Assembly (NCBI GenBank): GCA_964007475.1
Contig: OZ023273.1
Location: 49,291,525-49,355,524, forward strand
Reading direction: 5' to 3'
DNA: 64,000 nt
Origin: Hybos culiciformis
Lineage: Eukaryota; Arthropoda; Insecta; Diptera; Hybotidae
Shown here: piece by piece, positions 35,838-47,690 of the stretch
Layout of the letters: the number at the start of each line of letters is the position of its first letter
How positions within the stretch are numbered: position 1 is the stretch's first letter
Notes under the pieces: model-generated
The model's database searches: none
Seen by the model: the letters and a program-made list of their open reading frames with translations, nothing else
What the model was told of the DNA's origin: nothing
Made by a program: the position numbers and the translations under genes

Positions 35838-36715
35838 CTCACATTATTTTATATTATTGGAATAATGATTTTTTTTGTTCTTTTATTTTGGTTTGTAAGG
35901 ATACTTTCACTTTTTAAGAATATCCCTTTCAAAAATTTTGAGCTTTTTGTTATTAAAAGTGTATAACAAACTCCAAAAATTTAAACTTATGTTCATAACA
36001 TTCGTCTGTTTCGGTGAACCAGAAATCATATTTTTTTGATAATTTTAAATTGATTTTTTAAATTACTCAAAATGAGAGTATTTTGAACCCTCCTTGAGTA
36101 ATTTTTGAGTATTTTATTTCTTGAGTATTTTTGAGTATTTCTGTCATTTAAGTACAAATCCTTAAGAAATTAAGTTTCTCAAGTAAACGTTTTATGATGT
36201 TTTACTTTTCTATTCGAGATATATCCTTTTCATTTTAAGTCTGCTGTAGATTGTATGTAAACAAAACACCGAACATAAAAGTGCAGACAGTTTATTCAAC
36301 TTTCAAGTTGAAGGAAACACACTGTAACAACACTGCATATGAGTAAATCTTAAGTTTGCCTACTCAAGTTGGTGAATAAACATTCAACGCGTCTAAAAGC
36401 ACCTTAACTTAAATAATTAACAATAAGAAAGAAAAGAATAACAGAGAACAATTAAATAAAACAAGCTACGTAATTCTGTAATTCTTACTGTAAGGCTTTT
36501 TTTTATAGGAAAGAACATTTTTTTTTGATTAAAAAAAATCAACAATCAGAAGGAAAATTGTGGATAATGCAATTTTTAGATTTTTCGACAAAACAATTTT
36601 TTTTGAGTATTTTATCTCGAATTTGAGTATTTTCAATTTTTTTTTGGGTAATTTAACAAATTTCATTTCATTTCGTGTAATTGTATACTGTTTGTTAAAA
36701 TTTTTGAAGTTTATT
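35838..36715. other. Gene-free AT-rich DNA with short TTGAGTATTTT repeats
   Basis: TTGAGTATTTT/TTGAGTAATTT motifs recur at 36070-36145 and 36600-36650. No coding region is seen. Confidence 0.5.
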
Positions 36716-37097
36716 GAAGTTTATACTTCTTTAGGCGCGGTGTATGATATAAATGAGTAATTCTGTAGGGGGTAAAAATTTTTTTACTCATTCGAATTTG
36801 AGTTAAAAAAAAAAACGACATGCTGTACCGTTTGAATACTCAAAAAAAATGAGTCAACTCAATAATCATTTGTTATTTATAAAAACAAAATAATTTGGCG
36901 CGAAAAAATTAAATTCAAATTATTTTTAAAAATCTTTCGTTTACAAATTTTTTAAAATTTAAATTTTTTTTCAAATTATGTAGTTCAATAATCATTTGTC
37001 ATTTATAAAAACAAAATAATTTGGCGCGGAAAATTTAAATTCAAATTATTTTTTAAAAATCTTTCGTTTACAAATTATTTAACAACTAAAATTTATT

Positions 37098-40000
37098 GTG
37101 AGTGAGGGTGGAAGTGAGGGCGGAATTAAGGCGGAAGTGAGGGCGGAAGTGAGGGCGGAAGTGAGGGCGGAAGTGAGGGCGGAAGTGAGGACGGAAGTGA
37201 GAGAGGAAGTGAGAGAGGAAGTGAGGGCGGAAGTGAAAGTGGAAGTGAGGGCGGATGTGAGGGCGGAAGTGAGGGCGGGATTGAGGGCGGGATTGAGGGC
37301 GGAAGTGAGAGTGGAAGTGAGGGCGGAAGTGAGGGCAGAAGTGAGGGTGGAAGTGAGGGCGGAATTAAGGCGGAAGTGAGGGCGGAAGTGAGGGCGGAAG
37401 TAAGGGTGGAAGTGAGGGCGGAAGTGAGGGCGGAAGTGAGGGCGGAAGTGAGGGCGGAAGTGAGGGCAGAAGTGAGGGCGGAAGTGAGGGCGGAAGTGAG
37501 GGCGGAAGTGAGGGCGGAAGTGAGGTTGGAAGTGAGGGCGGAAGTGAGGGCGGAAGTGAGGGCGGAAGTGAGGGCGGAAGTGAGTGCGGAAGTGAGGGCG
37601 GAAGTGAGGGCGGAAGTGAGGGCGGAAGTGAGGGCGGAAGTGAGTGCGGAAGTGAGGGCGGAAGTGAAAGTGGAAGTGAGGGTGGATGTGAGGGCGGAAG
37701 TGAGGGCGGAAGTGAGGGCGGGATTGAGGGCGGAAGTGAGAGTGGAAGTGAGGGCGGAAGTGAGGGCAGAAGTGAGGGTGGAAGTGAGGGCGGAATTAAG
37801 GCGGAAGTGAGGGCGGAAGTGAGGGCGGGATTGAGGGCGGAAGTGAGTGCGGAAGTGAGGGCGGAAGTGAGGGCGGAAGTGAGGGCGGAAGTGAGGGCGG
37901 AAGTGAGGGCGGAAGTGAGGACGGAAGTGAGGGCGGAAGTGAGAGAGGAAGTGAGGGCGGAAGTGAGGGCGGAAGTGAAAGTGGAAGTGAGGGCGGAAGT
38001 GAGAGAGGAAGTGAGGGCGGAAGTGAGGGCGGAAGTGAAAGTGGAAGTGAGGGCGGATGTGAGGGCGGAAGTGAGGGCGGGATTGAGGGCGGGATTGAGG
38101 GCGGAAGTGAGAGTGGAAGTGAGGGCGGAAGTGAGGGCGGAAGTAAGGGTGGAAGTGAGGGCGGAAGTGAGGGCGGAAGTGAGGGCGGAAGTGAGGGCGG
38201 AAGTGAGGGCGGAAGTGAGGGCAGAAGTGAGGGCGGAAGTGAGGGCGGAAGTGAGGGCGGAAGTGAGGTTGGAAGTGAGGGCGGAAGTGAGGGCGGAAGT
38301 GAGGGCGGAAGTGAGGGCGGAAGTGAGTGCGGAAGTGAGGGCGGAAGTGAGGGCGGAAGTGAGGGCGGAAGTGAGGGCGGAAGTGAGGGCGGAAGTGAGG
38401 GCGGAAGTGAGGACGCAAGTGAGGGCGGAAGTGAGGGCGGAAGTGAGGGCAGAAGTGAGGGTGGAAGTGAGGGCGGAATTAAGGCGGAAGTGAGGGCGGA
38501 AGTGAGGGCGGAAGTGAGGGCGGGATTGAGGGCGGAAGTGAGTGCGGAAGTGAGGGCGGAAGTGAGGGCGGAAGTGAGGGCGGAAGTGAGGGCGGAAGTG
38601 AGGGCGGAAGTGAGGGCGGAAGTGAGGACGGAAGTGAGGGCGGAAGTGAGAGAGGAAGTGAGGGCGGAAGTGCGGGCGGAAGTGAAAGTGGAAGTGAGGG
38701 CGGATGTGAGGGCGGAAGTGAGGGCGGGATTGAGGGCGGGATTGAGGGCGGAAGTGAGAGTGGAAGTGAGGGCGGAAGTGAGGGCAGAAGTGAGGGTGGA
38801 AGTGAGGGCGGAATTAAGGCGGAAGTGAGGGCGGAAGTGAGGGCGGAAGTGAGGGCGGGATTGAGGGCGGAAGTGAGTGCGGAAGTGAGGGCGGAAGTGA
38901 GGGCGGAAGTGAGGGCGGAAGTGAGGGCGGAAGTGAGGGCGGAAGTGAGGGCGGAAGTGAGGACGGAAGTGAGGGCGGAAGTGAGAGAGGAAGTGAGGGC
39001 GGAAGTGCGGGCGGAAGTGAGAGAGGAAGTGAGGGCGGAAGTGCGGGCGGAAGTGAAAGTGGAAGTGAGGGCGGATGTGAGGGCGGAAGTGAGGGCGGGA
39101 TTGAGGGCGGGATTGAGGGCGGAAGTGAGAGTGGAAGTGAGGGCGGAAGTGAGGGCAGAAGTGAGGGTGGAAGTGAGGGCGGAATTAAGGCGGAAGTGAG
39201 GGCGGAAGTGAGGGCGGAAGTAAGGGTGGAAGTGAGGGCGGAAGTGAGGGCGGAAGTGAGGGCGGAAGTGAGGGCGGAAGTGAGGGCAGAAGTGAGGGCG
39301 GAAGTGAGGGCGGAAGTGAGGGCGGAAGTGAGGTTGGAAGTGAGGGCGGAAGTGAGGGCGGAAGTGAGGGCGGAAGTGAGGGCGGAAGTGAGTGCGGAAG
39401 TGAGTGCGGAAGTGAGGGCGGAAGTGAGGGCGGAAGTGAGGGCGGAAGTGAGGGCGGAAGTGAGTGCGGAAGTGAGGGCGGAAGTGAAAGTGGAAGTGAG
39501 GGTGGATGTGAGGGCGGAAGTGAGGGCGGGATTGAGGGCGGAAGTGAGAGTGGAAGTGAGGGCGGAAGTGAGGGCAGAAGTGAGGGTGGAAGTGAGGGCG
39601 GAATTAAGGCGGAAGTGAGAGCGGAAGTGAGGGCGGAAGTGAGGGCGGAAGTGAGGGCCGAAGTGAGGTTGGAAGTGAGGGCGGAAGTGAGGGCGGAAGT
39701 GAGGGCGGAAGTGAGGGCGGAAGTGAGTGCGGAAGTGAGGGCGGAAGTGAGGGCGGAAGTGAAAGTGGAAGTGAGGGCGGATGTGAGGGCGGAAGTGAGG
39801 GCGGGATTGAGGGCGGAAGTGAGAGTGGAAGTGAGGGCGGAAGTGAGGGCAGAAGTGAGGGTGGAAGTGAGGGCGGAATTAAGGCGGAAGTGAGGGCGGA
39901 AGTGAGGGCGGAAGTGAGGGCGGGATTGAGGGCGGAAGTGAGTGCGGAAGTGAGGGCGGAAGTGAGGGCGGAAGTGAGGGCGGAAGTGAGGGCGGAAGTG

Positions 40001-41740
40001 AGGGCGGAAGTGAGGGCGGAAGTGAGGACGGAAGTGAGGGCGGAAGTGAGAGAGGAAGTGAGGGCGGAAGTGCGGGCGGAAGTGAAAGTGGAAGTGAGGG
40101 CGGATGTGAGGGCGGAAGTGAGGGCGGGATTGAGGGCGGGATTGAGGGCGGAAGTGAGAGTGGAAGTGAGGGCGGAAGTGAGGGCAGAAGTGAGGGTGGA
40201 AGTGAGGGCGGAATTAAGGCGGAAGTGAGGGCGGAAGTGAGGGCGGAAGTAAGGGTGGAAGTGAGGGCGGAAGTGAGGGCGGAAGTGAGGGCGGAAGTGA
40301 GGGCGGAAGTGAGGGCAGAAGTGAGGGCGGAAGTGAGGGCGGAAGTGAGGGCGGAAGTGAGGTTGGAAGTGAGGGCGGAAGTGAGGGCGGAAGTGAGGGC
40401 GGAAGTGAGGGCGGAAGTGAGTGCGGAAGTGAGTGCGGAAGTGAGGGCGGAAGTGAGGGCGGAAGTGAGGGCGGAAGTGAGGGCGGAAGTGAGTGCGGAA
40501 GTGAGGGCGGAAGTGAAAGTGGAAGTGAGGGTGGATGTGAGGGCGGAAGTGAGGGCGGGATTGAGGGCGGAAGTGAGAGTGGAAGTGAGGGCGGAAGTGA
40601 GGGCAGAAGTGAGGGTGGAAGTGAGGGCGGAATTAAGGCGGAAGTGAGAGCGGAAGTGAGGGCGGAAGTGAGGGCGGAAGTGAGGGCCGAAGTGAGGTTG
40701 GAAGTGAGGGCGGAAGTGAGGGCGGAAGTGAGGGCGGAAGTGAGGGCGGAAGTGAGGGCGGAAGTGAGTGCGGAAGTGAGGGCGGAAGTGAGGGCGGAAG
40801 TGAGGTTGGAAGTGAGGGCGGAAGTGAGGGCGGAAGTGAGGGCGGAAGTGAGTGCGGAAGTGAGGGCGGAAGTGAAAGTGGAAGTGAGGGCGGATGTGAG
40901 GGCGGAAGTGAGGGCGGAAGTGAGGGCGGGATTGAGGGCGGAAGTGAGAGTGGAGGTGAGGGCGGAAGTGAGGGCAGAAGTGAGGGTGGAAGTGAGGGCG
41001 GAATTAAGGCGGAAGTGTGGGCGGAAGTGAGGGGGAAGTGAGGGCGGAAGTGAGGGCGGAAGTGAGGGCGGAAGTGAGGGCGGAAGTGAGGGCGGAAGTG
41101 AGGGCGGAAGTGAGGGCGGAAGTGAGGGCGGAAGTGAGGGCGGAAGTGAGGGCGGAAGTGAGGTTGGAAGTGAGGGCGGAAGTGAGGGCGGAAGTGAGGG
41201 CGGAAGTGAGTGCGGAAGTGAGGGCGGAAGTGAAAGTGGAAGTGAGGGCGGATGTGAGGGCGGAAGTGAGGGCGGAAGTGAGGGCGGGATTGAGGGCGGA
41301 AGTGAGAGTGGAGGTGAGGGCGGAAGTGAGGGCAGAAGTGAGGGTGGAAGTGAGGGCGGAATTAAGGCGGAAGTATGGGCGGAAGTGAGGGGGAAGTGAG
41401 GGCGGAAGTGAGGGCGGAAGTGAGGGCGGAAGTGAGGGCGGAAGTGAGGGCGGAAGTGAGGGCGGAAGTGAGGGCGGAAGTGAGGGCAGAAGTGAGGGCG
41501 GAAGTGAGGGCAGGAGTGAGGGCGGAAGTGAGGGCGGAAGTGAGGGCGGAAGTGAGGGCGGAAGTGAGGGCGGAAGTGAGTGCGGAAGTGAGGGCGGAAG
41601 CGAGGGTGGTAGTGAGGGCGGAAATCAGGGTGGAAATCAGGACGGAAGTGAGGGCGGAAGAGAGGTTGGTAGTTAGGGCAGAAGTGAGGGCGGAAGTGAG
41701 GGCGGAAGTGAGGGCGGAAGTGAGGGCGGAAGTGAGGGTG
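37098..41740. repeat. 12-bp GA-rich minisatellite, ~387 units
   Basis: The consensus unit is GCGGAAGTGAGG, almost pure purine on the plus strand and GC-rich against AT-rich surroundings. Variants (GATGTGAGG, GGGATTGAGG, GAAAGTGGAAGTGAGAGTGG) recur in a fixed order. The 11-base marker GCGGAATTAAG recurs near 37121, 37361, 37791, 38475, 38811, 39181, 39600, 39878, 40209, 40629, 41000 and 41359, giving higher-order units of about 240-690 bp. Long frames on both strands (AEVR repeats in one direction, RPHF or SALT in the other) follow from the period being a multiple of three and are not genes. The last units (41590-41670) are the most diverged. Confidence 0.98.
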
Positions 41741-41744
41741 GAAT

Positions 41745-41905
41745 TACCTGACCAAAAATTTTGGAGAGGCAGCTATGGTTAGGGTCTTCCCTGCTTAAAA
41801 TATGCAAAAAAAAATGTTTTTTAAATAGGTAGCGCCGGTGAAATAAAGATTACCTGCCCAAAAGTTTTGGGTAGCTAGCTACTTTTAGAGTCGTCCTGGC
41901 TCAAA
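41745..41905. repeat. Two diverged 107-bp units
   Basis: GAATTACCTGACCAAAAATT..GCAGCTATGG and GGTAGCGCCGGTGAAATAAA..GCTAGCTACTTTTAG match the 107-bp repeat of the element at 29833-31004. They tie the two elements together and show that the minisatellite lies inside the former tandem core. Confidence 0.8.
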
Positions 41906-41917
41906 ATATAAAAAAAA

Positions 41918-42150
41918 ACACACGAAGCAGTCATAGGAACTGCCGAAAGAAGTTTATACTTAAAGCTTTAAACTATGAAATAACAGTGGCTATAAATGAT
42001 GGGCTGCTCAGTACAAAATGTAAATTAAAATAAAAATCAGTCCAGCAGTCCAAAAGCAGTCCATTATTTGTAGTCATTGTTATTTCATAGTTTAAAGCTT
42101 TAAGTATAAACTTCTTTCGGCAGTTCCTATGACTGCTTCGTGTGTTTTTT
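41918..42150. repeat. 3' palindrome of Helentron-like element 2
   Basis: Arms of about 70 bases, CACACGAAGCAGTCATAGGA..AGTTTATACTTAAAGCTTT and the inverted copy at about 42078-42150, enclose a loop of about 90 bases. The loop contains GCAGTCC/GGACTGC-like short repeats (near 42043-42062). Outer arm sequences correspond to element 1's palindrome, but the arms extend further inward here (TTTAAACTATGAAATAACA). Confidence 0.85.
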
Positions 42151-43867
42151 TTTTTATAAACATTTTGAGCAAAATAGTTATCAAAAAATTTTATGTGAAA
42201 TCTGTTAATTTTAAACAGATCATCTTTTGGTGCTTTCAAATAAAATATTTCCAAATAATCTCAAATTCTTGAGATATAAAAATTGTTCTGATTTCAATAC
42301 AAGGACATCATTAGTTTTTTATTAAGTTTTTTTTATGATTGGGGTCGATAGAAGATAACTTGTTTAGCCGACTACTTTTTATGGAGCTCTAACTTCATAG
42401 TAAAAAATATTATTCAAATTATTTATACTTATTTTAATTCCGTATCCAAATTGATAAATTTTCAATAATAATAAAATATTCCGGTATAATTTTTTTAATG
42501 TCCTTATAAAAATTTCAAAATTTAAATAATTAAAATAAAGTTCATGCAAAATATTTTAATATACATGCACCATTAAATGCAAAACTCTGTTATTTTAAAG
42601 AACGAACTAACTAAACGTAAATTCACGAAAAAAATAAAACAATGTCTCCCACTATCGTTTAAGAATATTTTATCCAAAGGATATAGGTAAAATATTATGA
42701 CATATTATCTCTTTTTTAATGTAAAAATTAAATTCTAATAGATATATTTATTGATTTGAAATAACTTATGATAAGAATTTTATAAATTTCAATGAAGACG
42801 AAGATGCTAGTTTTTGAAAAAAAAAAAAAAATAATAGATGCAATAAATTGATATTAGCACATCACAACAATACATATTTAGACACATATTTTTTCATTTA
42901 TTCATTATAGTTACGATTTTTCGCACAACTACATTCGAATTTTTATAAGTTGTGTAATTTTAAAACTAAACATCCTCAAAATTGAAAAAAATTAATGAGT
43001 ATTAGAGAGAATAGAAAAGCTTTTTTGTATACATATGTATTGGGGGTCTGAAAAAATAGGAAAAAAATAAAAACGATATTTTAAAAAGTTACCATATACA
43101 AAATATATCTAGACTTGCATTGAAAGAAAAAAAATTCACCACAAAATTGAAAACATATGAGTGGTCTTTTTTGAACGTAATTTTTTTTTTGTAGTAAACT
43201 TTTGTATGGGTTTAAATATAAATATTTATATTTAAACTTTTGTATAGGTTTAAATATAAATATTTATATTCACAAAATACAAATGCTGAAACTGAAAATC
43301 TACCAGACAAGACAAGACTAAAAATTATTTCGCGGCAGAAATTCAGTAAATTGATATTATTTTCTGGTTTGTGAATAATCTAATTTATTTTAATTTCAAT
43401 TTTTTTGTTACAAGTATGTGTGTATATATGAAATTACTTTGTTTAATAAAAATGTAACATAAATACCTAATTTGGTTTTAGAATTTTCTTAGTAATATTT
43501 TTTTTATTTATACTATCCTCGTGATTTTACTTTACTGTGTATATACTTTCTGAAATTTTATTATGTTTTTTTCTTTCTTGCAATTAAATTTATTTTTAAT
43601 TTAATTTAAATAAAAGTTAATGATAATAATATTTAGGTATTTGAAGTTTTTATTTATTGCTGCACGGATACTCTTATACTCATTCCCTAAATTTTACAAA
43701 AAATAACAACAAATTTAAACAAAATTAATGTCAGAAAACATATGAGTGGGTCTTTTTGATTTCAAAATCTGCTGAAAAAATAATAAAAAAAGATAAAAAA
43801 GATGATATTGCCAGTCTATATCTATTTCGTCTATGATAGTTACTCGTCTATAGTATACTTCCTTTAT
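42151..43867. other. Gene-free AT-rich DNA
   Basis: The only clear structure is a tandem duplication around 43202-43270 (ACTTTTGTATGGGTTTAAAT repeated after about 37 bases, each with TATAAATATTTATATT) and two copies of AAACATATGAGTGG about 580 bases apart (43153 and 43737). No gene is seen. Confidence 0.55.
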
Positions 43868-45904
43868 GGTAGTATGCAATTTAATAATGCAATGATAATA
43901 ATTAATTGACAGAAAATTTTATGAAATATGCGTCTGATTTGTAATGGTGCTGTAAAAAATATTCAAAAACTTCGAAGAATCAGTGTCACAATTGTATTTT
44001 TAATAAATGTAAGAATTTATAATTTTTAAACATTGAAACATTGAAACATAATAAAGACTCATTTCCATTAATCTTAATAATGCATTTCTCTGCGAAGATT
44101 AATTTATAAAAAAAGAATATCCTGCAATAAAGATTAATAAAAAAAATCCAACAGGAAAAACATTTAAAATGTACCTAACTATCTACAACTACAATTCGTA
44201 ATATTAAAAGATTAGAAATGGTTTCTTATTCATCACCATTTGTAGAAAAAACTGTGTACAAAATTAAAATATATTTTACACAGAACTTATATAAGATTGA
44301 TAGAACTAAAAATGTATGGAGTATAGTTATATCTCTTGATTTATCTCACAGCTTTTGTTTATCTTCAATGTAAAAATTGTTTATATTTATTTTAAAACAC
44401 AATTAAACCACAAAAGAAATGTATAACTAACTAAATACTTACCTTTGATTCCAATTTTCCAAGATTAACACAATGTAGATATCGTAAATTTTGCGAACGC
44501 GAAAAAGATATGATAATAAATACAAAATATATGTATGAATGACTTTATAAAATTTAAGTTATTTTTCTTTTTAAAAAAATTGTATTCCATAATAGTTATG
44601 CATTAACATATACATTCTCATTCAAAATTTCACAGTGATTGAATTCCTTTTTCAACCAAGAATTCAAAGAATTTATTTCATATTTTAATAACAAGAAAAT
44701 GCAATTAATGATAGATAAAAAAAATTGTATGGTTATGGAAAAATTGCAGAAACTTCTAACATCAGATGTTATAATATGAAAACATTACATTTCTTTTCTC
44801 TGCGGCATTAAATTGTAAAAATTCGGAAAAAAAAAAATTTATTCAAAACTAAATTTCCTTTTTCAGTTAGAAACATACTTTTATTTTTTGTTTTCTTAAC
44901 AGCATAGCTCAAAAAATTTCATGAAGCTATTAAATTTATAATTCAAAAAAAAAAAAAATTATTAAGATAAGTCAGTTTATTGTTTATACATACAAGTACA
45001 AGACAACAACCACTAAATTTGAATTTTTAAATTAAGTTTGAGTCTGTTCTGTATTCAACTTGAGAGGATGTATATTTGAAAAAATATATACTAAAAAGGT
45101 ATGTAAAAAAGGGATGAATATGCAAAGTTTTTCACGCCAGGAAAATAATTTATATTTTTTAAAAATAGTGTTACAACGAAGAACTTAACAAAAATTTACA
45201 TCCCCAAATAAAATCTTACTCAATTTAAGTATTTAAATTCAAAGAATTAGAATTTGTGAATATATTAACTAACAATGAACATAATATTTATATATAGTTA
45301 CAAATAAATATCCAATATTTCATGAAGCTTCTTTTAATGATTGGTTTTTTAATATTTAACCATTTTACTAATATAAAGAAATAAATATATCAGCTACAAT
45401 TTATAATGATAAAAAAAAATAATTTATTTTGCTAGGTATAATGAAAAAATATAAAGAAAAAATTTTCGTTTTTGCATTTCAGATTATGCTGACTCTCTTT
45501 AATTTTTTTTTTTATTGAGAGAGTTTAGTTTTTTTTTTTCAAGCTTACACAGTTAAAATATTGCATAATATACTTATTGCGAATACCCAAGATTGGTTTC
45601 TCTTATATTATCGATAGATAAATCTGCATATTTCCTTTTCAGAGGATATCCTGGATAAAACTCACAGGTTTTGTTTTTCTATTTTTTTTGCTTACATTAT
45701 CCATATCTATTTTTTTTAACTTTACCTATAGATCTATGCTTAATGTATATGCATATTCTATACGAATGAACAAAATGGTAAAGAAACATAAAATTTATTT
45801 TAAAACAAGGTGATTCACTGAAAAAAAAAAAAATTTGCGTGTGCCCTGTACGCGCGGGGGAAGTTATACTTCGTATTCGTATTCGTAATGTGGAAATAAA
45901 ATAG

Positions 45905-46757
45905 AACAAGTACGTATTTCAGCTAATTTCACGACGCTCACACTGCTTACTTCGCTGCATAGCAAGAATACCACGCGCATGTGTTTGGGATCTACCGACT
46001 CATTCTCTTTCTCTCTCCTCGCATATGTGGTTGGGGTGGGTGTCATTGGAATGTATGGATGTGTGTATGTTGTGCATGGCTGATTAAAAAAAGGCTTACA
46101 TTTTTTTTTATTAATTTGATTTTTTGAGGAAGGAAAATTATTAAATTATTACATTACATTACAATTATTACAAAACGAATAAATTTGTAAAATGAATTAA
46201 AATTTAAATAATTTATTAACCACTTTAACTTTTCTATAAAGTTTTAATAATTTTTCTATGAATTAGTTTTTTTTGTTTTTTTTGTTTTTTTAGTCGCCGA
46301 TGGTTTTTTAACAGCCACCGATTTTATAGATTTTTTTTTACGAAGCCGCTCTTTTCTCCAAAACAGGTATTTTTGAGTCGACCAGCCGCAGCAATCGTAG
46401 GGCACAATTTGACTAGTCGCGGTCAAAAAAAGCGATCGGCGTCGTATCTGGTCTATACATGCAAAAAATTAACAAAACAAAAATTGATAAAAAAGTTGAC
46501 AATGTATTGGTGCAAAAATAATAATAAAAAAACTGAAAAATCAATCGCGGACAAATGACATTTTGCAAAATGACATTTGTCCGCTAAAAATTAAAAATTT
46601 CAATCGCGGACAAATGTCCAACCCCCAACAACAAGTACGTATTTCAGTTAATTTCACTTCGCTGGCCGCTGCATAGCAAGAATACCACGCGCATATGTTT
46701 GGTACTACTGACTCACTTTCTTTCTCTCTCCTCGCGCATGTGTTCGGCGTGGGTGTT
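45905..46757. repeat. Two direct copies of a ~135-bp module
   Basis: AACAAGTACGTATTTCAG starts each copy, at 45905 and 46629. Both contain CTGCATAGCAAGAATACCAC, CTCTCTCCTCGC and end near GGGTGGGTGT/GCGTGGGTGT. Between them lies a GC-richer patch (46340-46450) and the hairpin GCGGACAAATG..CATTTGTCCGC (46547-46585), whose half GCGGACAAATG is repeated at 46605. No gene is supported. Confidence 0.75.
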
Positions 46758-46987
46758 TCGGAATTTAGAAATTTAATTTCGAAATTAAATAAATTTCGAA
46801 TACTAATGTCATTCAAGAAACGTTTTGTCCCTGGAATAAAGTGTATTTTGGTTTTTTTTAATTGAGCTAATAATTTTTTTTTATGTTAAAAAATGAAAAC
46901 AAATATTAATTAAATTAGTCAAAAAAAAAATAAATTTCGTGCGGGAACCTTTTTTTCAAATAAATAAATAAATAAATAAACTACGTA

Positions 46988-47606
46988 ATGTAAAGGAAAA
47001 AATTTGTTTTTATTTAATGGAAAGTTTTTATTGACTTTCTTATTTATAGTTATTCATCTTATGATGGATCATGGGTTGGACATCCATGTTGTCCAAGACT
47101 TCTAAGGCCTATTGAATTCCCTATTCCATAATGACCACTAGCATGTCATTATGGAGATCCTATTGTCTAGGCTGTATTCAGCCGTATGTCCTATTAGAGC
47201 GGGACGCGCTTTCGTTTTGGCTGTACTCAGCCGGTTATCCGTATTATATTGCTCGGAAAGCTATCTTACCTGTATTGTATAGCTCAGGGAAGCCGTTTAT
47301 AGAAAGATGAGATTTGGTAAGAATCTGATTTAATTTTCTAATTTCAATCTTATTTATACAAAATCTTATGTACTAAAATTCTTATATTCTATATACAAAT
47401 ATTATATACAATTTAGTTTATATAATTAATTTTCTTATGTAATATAAAATAGTTTACTATGTCCTAATATGATTGGTTGCCCAATCAAATTAATTATAAT
47501 TTACAGTAATTCTTATTAAAAATATAAATTTTTTGGGTTCAAAAAATAATTAAAATTTTTATAAATTTAATTTTATTTTAACGTTAGTGATAACAATATC
47601 ACTACA
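46988..47606 (-). repeat. Gypsy 3' LTR (inner end certain)
   Basis: In sense it starts TGTAGTGATATTGTTATCAC directly after the polypurine tract. It holds GC-richer text (ATGGATCATGGG, CTGTATTCAGCCG and CTGTACTCAGCCG, a short internal repeat). The outer end is uncertain; a possible CA end is at 46989, where TGTAAAGG begins on the plus strand. There is no second LTR copy in the window to confirm it. Confidence 0.55.
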
Positions 47607-47618
47607 TCCTTTCCCTTT
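47607..47618 (-). promoter_or_regulatory. Gypsy polypurine tract
   Basis: In sense AAAGGGAAAGGA directly precedes the LTR start TGTAGTG, the expected plus-strand primer position. Confidence 0.75.
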
Positions 47619-47690
47619 GGGAGAAAAAAAAATTTTTTGTAAATTTTATGTAAAAAGGAAGAAAAATTTTTTTTTTTTCTATTTTAAATT

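Larger units (their letters stand above)
36716..42150. mobile_element. Helentron-like element 2 (expanded minisatellite core)
   Basis: This is the same architecture as 29833-31004. It has GAAGTTTATACTTC plus TTTAGGCGCGG at the left, the TGTATGATATAA and CTGTAGGGGGTAAAAATT blocks, and two ~127-bp tandem copies starting near 36859 and 36985. Here a 4.6-kb 12-bp minisatellite (37098-41740) occupies the core, and only two diverged 107-bp units remain at 41745-41900. The 3' palindrome follows at 41918-42150. Comparing the two members shows the core changed by replacement or expansion of tandem repeats while both ends stayed conserved. Confidence 0.6.

Noticed and set aside
37126..38418. 430-residue minus-strand frame (RPHF/SALT repeats) and many plus-strand AEVR-repeat frames
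   Set aside because: They are produced by a 12-bp tandem repeat whose period is a multiple of three and which lacks stops in most frames. Frame-shifting marker units break them at irregular intervals; no start context, domain or conservation of frame.
37098..41740. Possible CRISPR-like array
   Set aside because: Units are contiguous 12-mers with no unique spacers, in a eukaryotic genome full of transposons.
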